64,000 nt of DNA, taken from positions 2,976,001-3,040,000 of the forward strand of contig NZ_CP009322.1 of the NCBI RefSeq assembly GCF_000959725.1. The letters are read 5' to 3'. The position numbers and the translations under genes are program-made. How positions within the stretch are numbered: the first letter of the stretch is position 1; each line of letters opens with the position of its first letter. This document shows, in pieces, positions 8,469-16,741 of the stretch. The notes under the pieces were generated by a model. It did not search any database. It had not been told where the DNA came from and worked only from the letters and a program-made list of their open reading frames with translations. The stretch comes from Burkholderia gladioli. GTDB lineage: Bacteria > Pseudomonadota > Gammaproteobacteria > Burkholderiales > Burkholderiaceae.

Positions 8469-9157
8469 AGCACGAGGACACGCTGCTGGCCGCGGTTGCC
8501 GGCTTCGTCGACACGCTCAGCTTCGTCGCGCTGTTCGGCCTGTTCACCGCCCACGTGACCGGCAACTTCGTGCTGATCGGCGCGGGCGCGGCCGGCTCCG
8601 GCCAGGGCCTGCTGCTGAAGCTGGCGGTGTTCCCCGCCTTCGTGGCGGGCGTGGCCGGCAGCAGCCTGCTGGTGCGTGCCCTGCCCGTGCATCACGCGCG
8701 CCAGGGCGCGCGCCTGCTGCATGCCGCCCAGGCCGTGCTGATGTTCGGCTTCTGCCTGGCCGGCGTGGCCGCCTCGCCGGTGGGCGGGCCCGACGACCTG
8801 GCGGCGGTGGCCGCCGGCATGCTCGGCGCCTTCGCGATGGGCGTGCAGAACGCGCATCCGCGCCTGGTGGCGCGACCCGGCGTGCCCAACACGGTGATGA
8901 CGGGCAACGTCACGCAGGCGATCCTCGACGCGGTGGATCTGCTGTCGCCGCATCTGGACAGCGCCGCGCGCGCCGCCGTGCGTGCGCGCTTCGCGAAGAT
9001 GCTGCCAGCCATCGCCGCGTTCGCGGCCGGCGCCGTGGCCGGCGCGCTCGGCTGGCGGCAGTTCGGCTTCTGGGCCCTGCTCGCGCCCACGCTGGCGCTG
9101 GCCTGGCTGGCGATCTTCACCGATACGCGCGAACCCGCCGCCGCCGGGCGTGCGTGA
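8465..9157 (+). CDS. DUF1275 (YoaK-type) membrane protein
   Basis: A 230-residue integral membrane protein with about six hydrophobic helices and the DUF1275 signatures: AAVAGFVDTLSFVALFGLFTA at the N terminus, HVTGNFVLIG, and in the middle GVQNAHPRLVARPGVPNTVMTGN. The family has no settled function. The ATG overlaps the VOC gene stop (8465-8468), which fixes the start and implies translational coupling. Confidence 0.88.
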   Translation: MKHEDTLLAAVAGFVDTLSFVALFGLFTAHVTGNFVLIGAGAAGSGQGLLLKLAVFPAFVAGVAGSSLLVRALPVHHARQGARLLHAAQAVLMFGFCLAGVAASPVGGPDDLAAVAAGMLGAFAMGVQNAHPRLVARPGVPNTVMTGNVTQAILDAVDLLSPHLDSAARAAVRARFAKMLPAIAAFAAGAVAGALGWRQFGFWALLAPTLALAWLAIFTDTREPAAAGRA

Positions 9158-9242
9158 CATCGCCCGCCGCGCCGCGCGACCGCGCGGGCGCGGTGCTTCC
9201 ATCGTTTCCACGATGGCATCCGCCAATCATCACGAGGGGATC

Positions 9243-10742
9243 ATGAGCTCGACCACGCCACGCGCGCGTCGCATCGAACGAGCCGCCGGCATCGCGGCGA
9301 TCGCGGGCCTGCTGCTGACGGGTGCCGGCACGGCCGCCGCCGCCGAGGCCGCGGACGAAACCGGCGGCGAATCCAAGGCGGCGGCCTCGGCACAAACACC
9401 GGCCCAGGCGCCCACCGCAGCCTGCAAGGCACGACGTCCCGTGCCGGGCTTCAATCGCTGGCAGGAAAACTGGGGCGCGCTCGCCGATCCCTGCCTGACG
9501 CGCAAGCCGCTCGACGCGCTCAAGTACATTCCGCTGTCGGGCGATCCGAGCTGGTATCTCTCGCTCGGCGCGAACCTGCGAGAGCGCTTCGAATTCAACG
9601 ACGCGCCCTTGTTCGGGCTCGGCAGCGGCCGCGCCGACGGCTACGTGATCCAGCGCGCGCAAGTCCATGCCGATGCGCGTTTCGGCGAGCACGTGCAGGC
9701 CTTCGTGCAGCTCGAGGATGCGCGCCCATTCGGCAAGGATTCGGTGTCGCCCGTCGACAAGAATCCGCTCGACCTTGAGCAGGCCTTCGTCGCCTACGTC
9801 GGCCAGCTCGGCGCCGGCACCGTGAAGGCGCGCATCGGCCGCCAGGAGATGGCCTTCGACCTGCAGCGCTTCATCGCCGTGCGCGACGGCCCCAACGTGC
9901 GGCAGGCCTTCGACGCGCTGTGGGGCGACTACGAGATCGGCCAATGGCGCTTCATCGGCTATCTCACGCGGCCGGTGCAGTATCGCGATCTCGACAGCTT
10001 CGACGACACCTCGAACCGCCACCTGAAGTTCAGCGGCCTGCGCGTCGAGCGCAGCAGCTTCGGCCCCGGCGACCTGTCGGCCTACTGGTCGCGCTACGAG
10101 CGCGACGGCGCGCGCTTCCTCGATGCCGCCGGCAACGAGCGGCGCGACGTGTTCGACATGCGCTACGCCGGCAAGCGCGCGCCGTTCGACTGGGACGTGG
10201 AAGCGATGGGGCAGACCGGACACGTGGGCGCGGCCAGCATCGGCGCCTGGGCCTTCGGCGCGCTGGGCGGCTATACCTTCGCCTCGCTGCCCGGCACGCC
10301 ACGCCTCGGCCTGCAGGTGGACGGCGCCTCCGGCGACAGCCATCCCGGCAACGGCCACGTCGGCACCTTCAACCCGCTGTTCCCGAACGGCTACTACTTC
10401 ACGCTGGCCGGCTACACGGGCTACAGCAACCTGATCCACGTGAAGCCTTCGCTGACGTTCAAGCTCGCGCCGACACTCACGCTGATGACGGCGCTCGGCT
10501 TCCAGTGGCGCGAGACCGCCGCCGATGCCGTCTACGGCCAGGGCATGGCGGTGGTGCCGGGCACGGCGGGCCACGGCAGCCGCTGGACCGGCATGTATGC
10601 GCAGTTGCGCGCCGACTGGCTGGTCAGCGATAACGTGGCGCTGGCGCTGGAAGCCGTGCATTTCAACGTCGGGGATTCGCTGCGGGCGCTCGGCGCGCGC
10701 AATGCCGATTATGTCGGCGTCGAGGCCAAGTTCGGCTGGTGA
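9243..10742 (+). CDS. Alginate-export family outer-membrane beta-barrel protein
   Basis: A 499-residue exported protein. It has a signal peptide (about residues 1-35, ending near AAAAEA), a short Ala-rich linker, and from about residue 65 a barrel of the alginate_exp family: WYLSLGANLRERFEFNDAP, then YVIQRAQVHADARFGEHVQAF, RIGRQEMAFDLQRF and the terminal strand YVGVEAKFGW with an aromatic last residue. Family members are 18-strand outer-membrane channels. No alginate genes are nearby, so the substrate is unknown. The ATG follows GAGGGGATC closely. It is 85 bp after the DUF1275 gene and may share its transcript, ending at the terminator at 10879. Confidence 0.82.
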   Translation: MSSTTPRARRIERAAGIAAIAGLLLTGAGTAAAAEAADETGGESKAAASAQTPAQAPTAACKARRPVPGFNRWQENWGALADPCLTRKPLDALKYIPLSGDPSWYLSLGANLRERFEFNDAPLFGLGSGRADGYVIQRAQVHADARFGEHVQAFVQLEDARPFGKDSVSPVDKNPLDLEQAFVAYVGQLGAGTVKARIGRQEMAFDLQRFIAVRDGPNVRQAFDALWGDYEIGQWRFIGYLTRPVQYRDLDSFDDTSNRHLKFSGLRVERSSFGPGDLSAYWSRYERDGARFLDAAGNERRDVFDMRYAGKRAPFDWDVEAMGQTGHVGAASIGAWAFGALGGYTFASLPGTPRLGLQVDGASGDSHPGNGHVGTFNPLFPNGYYFTLAGYTGYSNLIHVKPSLTFKLAPTLTLMTALGFQWRETAADAVYGQGMAVVPGTAGHGSRWTGMYAQLRADWLVSDNVALALEAVHFNVGDSLRALGARNADYVGVEAKFGW

Positions 10743-10845
10743 GGCCTGTCGGCGGTCAGCTTCACGAGGCAGAAAATTTCTTCGGCATCGCCGTTTTTAG
10801 GAGTCTTCCGATTGTTCGGGGCGGCGCGCCGGATCACTATCCATA

Positions 10846-10868
10846 CCGGTCACGCGCATGGTGACCGG
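10846..10868. promoter_or_regulatory. Perfect 8-bp inverted repeat in the gap before the peroxidase gene
   Basis: CCGGTCAC (10846-10853) and GTGACCGG (10861-10868) are exact inverted copies separated by 7 bases. It lies in the 344-bp gap between the outer-membrane channel gene and the catalase-like gene, 11 bases before a terminator. It could be an operator or the first hairpin of a two-hairpin terminator. Confidence 0.4.
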
Positions 10869-10878
10869 CCTCTCTTCT

Positions 10879-10907
10879 CCGCCCGCCCAGTCGGGCGGAT
10901 TTTTTTG
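10879..10907 (+). terminator. Rho-independent terminator
   Basis: CCGCCCG (10879-10885) pairs with CGGGCGG (10892-10898), followed by A and seven T residues (10900-10906). It probably ends the transcript of the alginate-export-type gene, 137 bases after its stop codon. Confidence 0.85.
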
Positions 10908-11086
10908 CCGAGCCGGGCTCACCTGTTTCGCGACGGACGACCGGTACCCCGCGCGCGTCACCCCGCAACATCCCAACACATGCCATTACAAAATTCCGCG
11001 CCGGATTCGCGCCGCCCACCGGAATAAGCCCTCGCCAAGTCTGTTCACCCCGATGTCACCCCCCCCACATCGACAGGATCGAGAAC

Positions 11087-12184
11087 ATGACCGACAAGAC
11101 TTCCGAATCGAGCCGCCGCGCCTTCCTTTCCGCCGCCACGCGCCTGACCGTGGCCGGCGCCGTCGCGCCGATGGTGGGCTTGCCCGTCGCCGCGCAGGCG
11201 GCAACGGCCGCATCGGCCACGGCGGGCGATGCCGCCCACCCCGCCGTCGGCAACGAATACGGCGAAGCCGATGCGCAGCACGCGCTCGACTCGCTGGAGA
11301 GCGCCTACGGCGTGCACCCGGCCAAGCGCCGCAACCACACCAAGGGCGTGGGCGTACTCGGCCAGTTCGTCGGCAGCCCGGCGGCGGCCGAGCTGTCGCG
11401 TTCGCTGCTGTTCAGCGGCGAGACCATCGAGGTGGTGGGCCGCTTCTCGCTGGCCGGCGGCGACCCCGACGCGGCCGACACCGAGCGCAGCACGCGCGGC
11501 GTCGGCCTGCAGTTCCGCCTGCCCGGCGGCGCCCTGCAGCACATGACGATGCTGCATACGCCGATGTTCTTCGCCACCATGCCGAAGACCTTCATCGACA
11601 AGTTCTTCGCGCTGACGCCCGATCCCGCCACCGGCAAGCCCGACCATGCCGTGTTCAAGCACTTCCTCGCCACCCATCCCGACCACGCCGCGCAGGCGCA
11701 TTTCCTCGGCACCGTGAATCCGCCCTGGAGCTACGCGAACTGCGCGTTCTACGGCATCCACACCTTCCGCTTCGTGGATCGCGCGGGCAAGGTGACGATG
11801 GTGCGCTGGCGCTTCGTGCCGCGCGACGGCGAGCGCTCGCTGACCGATTCGCAGATGAAGGACGCGCCGCGCGATTTCCTGGAACCGCGCCTGATGGAAC
11901 GGCTCCAGCGCGGCCCGGCGCTGTGGGACATGATCGTCTCGATCGGCGAGCCGGGCGATCCGGTGATCAACCCCACCCTGCTGTGGCCGAAGGAGCGCCG
12001 CGAGATCCACGCCGGCACGCTGACGCTGTCGAGCGCGATGCAGCAGGAGCAGGCACCGAGCTACGGCATCAACTTCGATCCGCTGGTGATGGCCGACGGC
12101 ATCGAGGCGACCGACGACCCGATCCTGCAATTCCGCTCGTCTTCCTACGGATTGTCGTATTCGCGTCGACTTCGCAAGATCTGA
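11087..12184 (+). CDS. Catalase-related peroxidase with Tat signal (SrpA type)
   Basis: A 365-residue heme peroxidase of the minimal catalase family. The N terminus is a twin-arginine signal (SRRAFLS at about residues 9-15, hydrophobic stretch to about residue 40, AQAATA cleavage region), so the folded heme protein is probably exported to the periplasm. RRNHTKGVG near residue 82 carries the distal histidine, and RSSSYGLSYSRR near the C terminus carries the proximal heme-ligand tyrosine. It lacks the large C-terminal flavodoxin-like domain of long catalases, as this subgroup does. It probably degrades organic or hydrogen peroxide. The gene stands alone and converges on the histidine kinase gene. 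Confidence 0.88.
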   Translation: MTDKTSESSRRAFLSAATRLTVAGAVAPMVGLPVAAQAATAASATAGDAAHPAVGNEYGEADAQHALDSLESAYGVHPAKRRNHTKGVGVLGQFVGSPAAAELSRSLLFSGETIEVVGRFSLAGGDPDAADTERSTRGVGLQFRLPGGALQHMTMLHTPMFFATMPKTFIDKFFALTPDPATGKPDHAVFKHFLATHPDHAAQAHFLGTVNPPWSYANCAFYGIHTFRFVDRAGKVTMVRWRFVPRDGERSLTDSQMKDAPRDFLEPRLMERLQRGPALWDMIVSIGEPGDPVINPTLLWPKERREIHAGTLTLSSAMQQEQAPSYGINFDPLVMADGIEATDDPILQFRSSSYGLSYSRRLRKI

Positions 12185-12221
12185 GCCGGCGCATCCCGGG
12201 CGCGTGCCTCGGCCCTGCGCC

Positions 12222-13514
12222 TCAGTCGCGCGCCGCCGGCAGGCGCAGCGTGGCCGCCAGCCCGCCGCCCTCGCGCAGGCTCAGGTCGAGCCGGCCGCCA
12301 TGCTGGCGCGCGATGCGCTCGGCGATCGCCAGCCCCAACCCCGAGCCGGGCGGGCGATCGGGATCGTCGCCGCGCCGGAACGGCCGCTTGAGCAGGGGCA
12401 GCTGGTCGGCCGGCACGCCGGGCCCGCCGTCCTGCACGCTGATCAGCACCGCGCCGGGCTCGGCCCAACTGCGCACCGCGAGGCCGAGCTTGCCGTGTAT
12501 CACCGCGTTGTGCATCAGGTTCATCAGTAGCCGCTGCATGCCGGTCGGGCGATACGCATGCGGCGGCAGCGGCGCGAGCGACAGCGCGAAGCCGTAACCC
12601 AGCCCGACATAGTCGGCCGCGAGCTGCCCGGCCAGCGCGTTGAGATCACCGGGCACGGCCGCCTCGCTGTCCCAGCCGCGCGCGTAGTCGATGAACTGCT
12701 CGACGATCGCGTCGATCTCGGCCACGAAGCGCTCGGCGCTCGCCGAGGGCGCCTCGAAGGCCTCGGGCGCGGCGATCGCCATGCGCAGCTTGGTCAGCGG
12801 CGTGCGGATGTCGTGCGAGACGCCGGCCAGCAACTCGGCGCGCGTGGCGTCGAGCTCTGCCAGCGAGGCCACCATCCGGTTGAAGGTCTCGGCCACGGTG
12901 GCCAGCTCGCGCGGCCCGTCCACCGGCACCGGCGCGGGCCAGGCGCCGCGCTCCACCGCCTTGGCCGCGCGCGCGAGCCGGCTCAGCCTGCCCGCCATGT
13001 GCCGCTGCATGAACCAGGCGCCCAGCGCCGGGAACACCGCCAGGGCAAGCAGCTCGGCGATCAAGCCCAAGGGCAGGGAGAGGCCCAGGCCCGTGCTCAA
13101 CGGGATCACCACCCATTCGGGCTGCCCGTCGATGCGCATCCGAACCCAGATGAAACGGCCCGTGCCGCGCTGCCAGCGGATCTGCGTGTCGGGCGGCAGA
13201 TTGCGCCTGAGGTGCCGCAGGAAACGCGTCGGCATGTAGCCGTGTGTGCGATCGACCGAATCCGGCGGCGGCATCGCCGGCTCGTCGCCGTTGATCGCGA
13301 GCAGCTCGCGGCGGCGCGCCTCGGGCGGCAGCGCGGTCAGCAGTTGCGCCACCATGCGCGTCTGTGAGGCCACCAGCGCGGCGGCCTCGTCGATGCGCGG
13401 ATTCTGGATGAAGGCGAAGAAAACCGCGAAGGTCGACAGCATGCTGGCCAGCACCACGGCGCTCAGCAACAGCAGATGGCGGCCCAGCAGCGAGCGCGGC
13501 CAGGGCATCCTCAT
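12222..13514 (-). CDS. Sensor histidine kinase (EnvZ/OmpB type)
   Basis: A 430-residue inner-membrane kinase. A transmembrane helix is at about residues 13-36, a periplasmic sensor loop of about 105 residues follows to 143, and a second helix is at about 144-167. Then come HAMP (about 168-222), the phospho-acceptor box GVSHDIRTPLTKLRM with His234, N-box NLMHNAVIHG, and ATP-lid motifs DGGPGVP and GSGLGLAI. The box sequence and architecture match EnvZ. The ATG at 13514 overlaps the response regulator stop (ATGA), so kinase and regulator are translationally coupled. It probably phosphorylates the 13511-14278 regulator; the stimulus is unknown. Confidence 0.92.
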   Translation of the reverse strand: MRMPWPRSLLGRHLLLLSAVVLASMLSTFAVFFAFIQNPRIDEAAALVASQTRMVAQLLTALPPEARRRELLAINGDEPAMPPPDSVDRTHGYMPTRFLRHLRRNLPPDTQIRWQRGTGRFIWVRMRIDGQPEWVVIPLSTGLGLSLPLGLIAELLALAVFPALGAWFMQRHMAGRLSRLARAAKAVERGAWPAPVPVDGPRELATVAETFNRMVASLAELDATRAELLAGVSHDIRTPLTKLRMAIAAPEAFEAPSASAERFVAEIDAIVEQFIDYARGWDSEAAVPGDLNALAGQLAADYVGLGYGFALSLAPLPPHAYRPTGMQRLLMNLMHNAVIHGKLGLAVRSWAEPGAVLISVQDGGPGVPADQLPLLKRPFRRGDDPDRPPGSGLGLAIAERIARQHGGRLDLSLREGGGLAATLRLPAARD

Positions 13515-14278
13515 GCGTCGAGCTCCGCGATCAGCATGTAGCCCACGCCCCATACGGTGCGGATGTGGCGCGGCGCGGCCGCGTCGGCCTCGAGGATCTG
13601 GCGCACCCGCAACACCTGCACGTCGACGCTGCGCTGTGCCGCGTCATGGTGCGGCCCGCGCGCGCGCTCGATCAGGTTGGCGCGGCTCACCGGGCGGTTC
13701 GGCGTCTGCGCCAGCGCGCAGAGCAGGCGCATTTCCGCCTGGCCGATCTCCACCCGCGTGTCGTCGCGATACAGCAGTCGCTGGCCGACCTCCAGCCGGA
13801 ACGGCCCGAAGCGCAGCGCGACCGACTCGCGCTCCTGCGGCACGCCGGCGATCGCATCGCGCTGGCGCAGCAGCATCTGCCGGCGCCGCAGCATGGCGCG
13901 CACGCGCGCCAGCAACTCTCCCGGCACGAAGGGTTTCGCCAGGTAGTCGTCGGCGCCGAGTTCGAGGCCGATCACGCGGTCGGCGGGATCGCCGCGCGCG
14001 GTCAGCATCAGGATCGGCAGCGTCTCGCCCCGCGCGCGCAGCCGGCGGCAGATCGACAGGCCGTCCTCGCCCGGCATCATCACGTCGAGGATCAGCAGGT
14101 CGTAGGGATGGCGCTCCAGGAACACCTCCAGTTGCGGGCCACTCTTGGCGGTGCGCACCTCGAAGCCATGCGAGACCAGGAAGCGTTCGAGCATGTTGCG
14201 AATCTCGGCCTCGTCGTCGAGCACGATGATGCGCCCGGGCGCGAGGCCCGGCGCGCTCGCGGCCTGCTGCGCGCTCAT
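13511..14278 (-). CDS. OmpR-family response regulator
   Basis: 255-residue two-component regulator. The receiver domain has the acidic pair Asp21-Asp22, the phosphorylated Asp65 in LLILDVMMPG and the conserved lysine in DDYLAKPF. The C-terminal winged-helix DNA-binding domain ends with the typical RSVDVQVLRVRQILE and TVWGVGYML. The ATG at 14276-14278 overlaps the EF-hand gene stop, placing it second in a three-gene operon (EF-hand, regulator, kinase). Tandem 10-bp-spaced boxes in the nearby 15674-15735 promoter region are a plausible binding target. Confidence 0.93.
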   Translation of the reverse strand: MSAQQAASAPGLAPGRIIVLDDEAEIRNMLERFLVSHGFEVRTAKSGPQLEVFLERHPYDLLILDVMMPGEDGLSICRRLRARGETLPILMLTARGDPADRVIGLELGADDYLAKPFVPGELLARVRAMLRRRQMLLRQRDAIAGVPQERESVALRFGPFRLEVGQRLLYRDDTRVEIGQAEMRLLCALAQTPNRPVSRANLIERARGPHHDAAQRSVDVQVLRVRQILEADAAAPRHIRTVWGVGYMLIAELDA

Positions 14279-14547
14279 GGTGCCGGGCGGGCGCGGCGCG
14301 CGGCCAGGAAGCGCTCGATGTCGTCGAGCGTCAGGTAGCCCTTGTGAGCGGCGTCGATCTCCGCGAAATGCTGCGCCACGCGCGGCATGCCGGCCTGCGC
14401 CTCGGCCGGCGTGAGCTTGCCGTCGTGATCGGTGTCGGCGGCGGCGAAGCGCGCCTGCAACTGCTGCAGCCCCGCGCCCTGCGCGAAAGCGGCGGAGACG
14501 GCCAGCGAGATCGCCAGCAAAGTGGCGAGCCGGATATGTCGTGTCAT
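14275..14547 (-). CDS. Small periplasmic EF-hand protein
   Basis: A 90-residue exported protein: signal peptide at residues 1-22 (cleavage near AFAQG), then an EF-hand with the canonical calcium loop DTDHDGKLTPAE (residues 38-49) and a second, degenerate loop starting at Asp65. It heads the operon with the response regulator and the EnvZ-type kinase, with a 4-base overlap. That suggests a periplasmic cation-responsive accessory or sensor partner for the kinase (inference). The ATG at 14545-14547 starts the signal peptide; longer frames add non-signal sequence. Confidence 0.82.
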   Translation of the reverse strand: MTRHIRLATLLAISLAVSAAFAQGAGLQQLQARFAAADTDHDGKLTPAEAQAGMPRVAQHFAEIDAAHKGYLTLDDIERFLAARRARPAP

Positions 14548-14647
14548 CGGATGGTCCTTCAGGGGGATGCCCCTGGCGCGGCAGCGCATCATGCATCGAC
14601 GCCCTCGCCGCGCCAAGTATGGCTCAGTCAAAAACCGACGCTCGGGT

Positions 14648-15481
14648 TCAGAAGCGATAGCCCACGCCCAGCGTGCCGAACACGCTGGTGCGCCGCTCCA
14701 CGATCGGGCTGTCGGCCGCGTCGCCGAGCAGGGTGCCGACGCCCGCCGAGGCGCGCAGCGACCAGTGAGCATCGAAGCGGTGCTCGTAGGCGAGCCTCAG
14801 GTCGACGTTCGAGAAGCCCGACGAGGCCGAGTACACGGGCAGGTGCGCGAGACTGCCGGCCGCCTGCGTGCCGTCGATGCCGAAATCGGTCTGCGCGGCC
14901 GAGCCGTTCGACCAGACCGCGTCGGTGGAAATCGTCACGCGGTCGTGCGGCAGCGCGAGCAAGGCATAGGACGCGCCGAGCGTGACCTGGTTGCCGTAGC
15001 CGCTGCGCGCCGATTGCAGGAATTTCACGTTCAACCCGAGCCGGTCGGCCTGCCAGTGCACGAAGGCGCCGTACTGGAACGAATTCTTCAGGTCGCCCGT
15101 GCCGTTCAGGATGGTCGCGTCGTCCTGCTTGCGGCCGATCGAGAAGCCGATCAGCGGGCCCACGCTCAGGTGCGGGCCGAGCGCCCAGGCCGCGCCGCCG
15201 TCGAGCCCCTCGGTGAAGAAGGTGAGCCGCGGTATCGCGCCGCTCGGCAGCACCACCGAGGGCAGCGGCAGCACGCGGTAGGCCGAGGCGCCGGCGTAGC
15301 GCGGCGTCGCCACCACGTCGAGATTGAGGCTGGCGCCGGGCGCCAGCTGGGCGTGCGCGGCGGAGCCGGCGGCCAGGCCGGCCAGGGCCAGCAGCCCCAG
15401 CGCCACACGGCTGGCATGACGGGCGCGACCGGAAGCACGACGGCGCGGGACGGAAGACGGAATCGAACGGAAAGCAGGCAT
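14648..15481 (-). CDS. MipA/OmpV family outer-membrane protein
   Basis: A 277-residue exported protein with an Arg-rich signal peptide (residues 1-44, ending AAGSAAHAQ) and a beta-barrel of the MltA-interacting protein family. It starts with LNLDVVATPRYAGASAYRVLPLP, has repeated amphipathic strands, and ends in SVFGTLGVGYRF with a terminal phenylalanine suited to BAM insertion. MipA proteins scaffold peptidoglycan enzymes, and some homologues affect antibiotic susceptibility. The ATG at 15479-15481 is the first that gives a signal peptide; an upstream in-frame ATG would add a basic leader. It lies 100 bp before the EF-hand/regulator/kinase operon on the same strand and is divergent from the 15828 gene. 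Confidence 0.85.
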   Translation of the reverse strand: MPAFRSIPSSVPRRRASGRARHASRVALGLLALAGLAAGSAAHAQLAPGASLNLDVVATPRYAGASAYRVLPLPSVVLPSGAIPRLTFFTEGLDGGAAWALGPHLSVGPLIGFSIGRKQDDATILNGTGDLKNSFQYGAFVHWQADRLGLNVKFLQSARSGYGNQVTLGASYALLALPHDRVTISTDAVWSNGSAAQTDFGIDGTQAAGSLAHLPVYSASSGFSNVDLRLAYEHRFDAHWSLRASAGVGTLLGDAADSPIVERRTSVFGTLGVGYRF

Positions 15482-15673
15482 GGGGGGATCGATCGGGAAC
15501 GAAAGGCTGCTGGCGAAAGGCACGGTGCCGGCCGGCGGCCAACGCCGGAGTCGGCGGCGCCCGGCACCGCGGCGGCGTCGACGCGGCGCCCGCCGGGGCT
15601 GGCTGCCCGCACGACGCCGTTCGATCGACGCCGCCACTGTAGGCGGCCGTTTTCCGCAAAGCTGTTGCGAATT

Positions 15674-15690
15674 CATGTCAAACCATGTCG
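15674..15690 (-). promoter_or_regulatory. Tandem CATGTCA box pair, OmpR-type spacing (mipA side)
   Basis: CATGTCA (15674-15680) and CATGTCG (15684-15690) repeat with a 10-base period. Read on the minus strand this is CGACATGGTTTGACATG. It is nearly the same as the pair at 15720-15735 but in opposite orientation. It lies about 195 bases upstream of the mipA-type gene start. Confidence 0.55.
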
Positions 15691-15719
15691 AGCCCCTGGC
15701 GCCGCGCCCGGCCGGCGCC

Positions 15720-15735
15720 TGACATGGGTTGACAT
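15720..15735 (+). promoter_or_regulatory. Tandem TGACAT box pair, OmpR-type spacing (15828 side)
   Basis: TGACATGGGTTGACAT holds two TGACAT half-sites exactly 10 bases apart, the arrangement bound by OmpR-type dimers. It lies 93 bases upstream of the small secreted protein gene. A further TGTCAT follows at 15751. Binding by the neighbouring regulator is inference. Confidence 0.55.
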
Positions 15736-15827
15736 CGATTGCCGACAGATTGTCATCGGCGCCCTGGCTAGGCTTCGTCCCGGGCTCGTCATCGCGGGCT
15801 CGCTTCTTCCGTTCCCGAGGATTCCCG

Positions 15828-16139
15828 ATGAAACAGCGTTCCCTGTTCCTGGCCGCCGCCCTGTCGACGGCCCTGCTCGCCCCGCCGGCCTTTGCCGGCG
15901 TATTCGTCGGCGTCGGCGTCGGCGTGCCGGTGGTGCCCGTGGTGCCCGTGGTGCCGGTCTATGTGCCGCCGCCCGTCTATGTCTCGCCGCCGGTGGTGGT
16001 GGCCGCGCCGGCGGTACGCGTGCCGCCCCCGATGGTGCTCGCGCCGGTGGTCGTGCCGCGCACCTACGTGGCGCCGGCCTACCCGGTGGCGAGGGTGCGC
16101 GCCGCCTACTGGCCGCACGGCGTGGTGGTGGTGCACTGA
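15828..16139 (+). CDS. Small secreted Val/Pro-rich protein, function unknown
   Basis: A 103-residue protein with a clear signal peptide (residues 1-23, LLAPPAFAG). The mature part is built almost wholly of valine, proline, alanine and tyrosine, with short tandem units such as VVPVVPVVPVYVPPPVYV, and ends WPHGVVVVH. I do not recognise a characterised family. The composition suggests an extended or beta-prone periplasmic or surface peptide. It is divergent from the MipA-type gene, shares its boxed promoter region, and is closed by a strong terminator. Confidence 0.75.
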   Translation: MKQRSLFLAAALSTALLAPPAFAGVFVGVGVGVPVVPVVPVVPVYVPPPVYVSPPVVVAAPAVRVPPPMVLAPVVVPRTYVAPAYPVARVRAAYWPHGVVVVH

Positions 16140-16183
16140 AGCCGGCCGGCGAGCCCTTGTCGATCCCAGCGAGTGGTGCTTGA

Positions 16184-16219
16184 GGCGGGCGCGCGATCCA
16201 GCGCGCCCGCCGTCTTTTT
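16184..16219 (+). terminator. Rho-independent terminator after the Val/Pro-rich gene
   Basis: Perfect 11-bp stem GGCGGGCGCGC (16184-16194) with GCGCGCCCGCC (16201-16211), a 6-base loop, then GTCTTTTT (T run 16215-16219). Confidence 0.92.
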
Positions 16220-16287
16220 CAGCCCGCGCCGCCTTCGCGCGGCTCGCGCCATCGACATGGGCCTCCGCCAGGCAGGCCCATTCGAGA

Positions 16288-16608
16288 TCACCAACCGGCT
16301 TCGCGGCGCACCTTGCCGAAATGACGCGACAGGTAGATGCCGAGCAGCAGCGCGCCCAGCGCCATCGCCGCGCAGTCGGGATTCAGGCCGAGGCTGATCG
16401 GAAAGCGCTCGAAGCGCAACAGGCCGACCGCGAGATTGAAGGCGCCCCACAGGAAATTGACCAGCGGCGAGGACAGGCCGACGCCGCGCGGAGTCGCGAA
16501 CGGCGTTGGAAACGGCCGCCCCTGCAGGCCCGCCACCAGGTGCGGGATGCAGTTGCAGAGGAAGGCGCCGGCCAGGAAGGAAGTCAGCAGATGCATGGTG
16601 GAATCCAT
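16288..16608 (-). CDS. Small integral membrane protein, function unknown
   Basis: A 106-residue protein with three hydrophobic segments: about residues 5-24 (LLTSFLAGAFLCNCIPHLVAG, with a cysteine pair), 49-64 and 80-96 (AMALGALLLGIYLS). It ends with a basic tail. The ATG at 16606-16608 gives MDSTMHLL; another Met 4 codons later is an alternative. I do not recognise the family. It is 133 bp downstream of the P450 gene on the same strand and could be the last gene of that unit. Confidence 0.65.
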   Translation of the reverse strand: MDSTMHLLTSFLAGAFLCNCIPHLVAGLQGRPFPTPFATPRGVGLSSPLVNFLWGAFNLAVGLLRFERFPISLGLNPDCAAMALGALLLGIYLSRHFGKVRREAGW

Positions 16609-16741
16609 GAAACGGGAACGACGGGGGTTGGGAAAGGCAAGCCGATCGATTCGGATGCCTGATGAAACAAAACGCGCGCGACGCAGGTGCGCCGGATGGC
16701 CGGATCGGCGCCCGAAGACGCGCTCCGGCTTCATGACTGGC

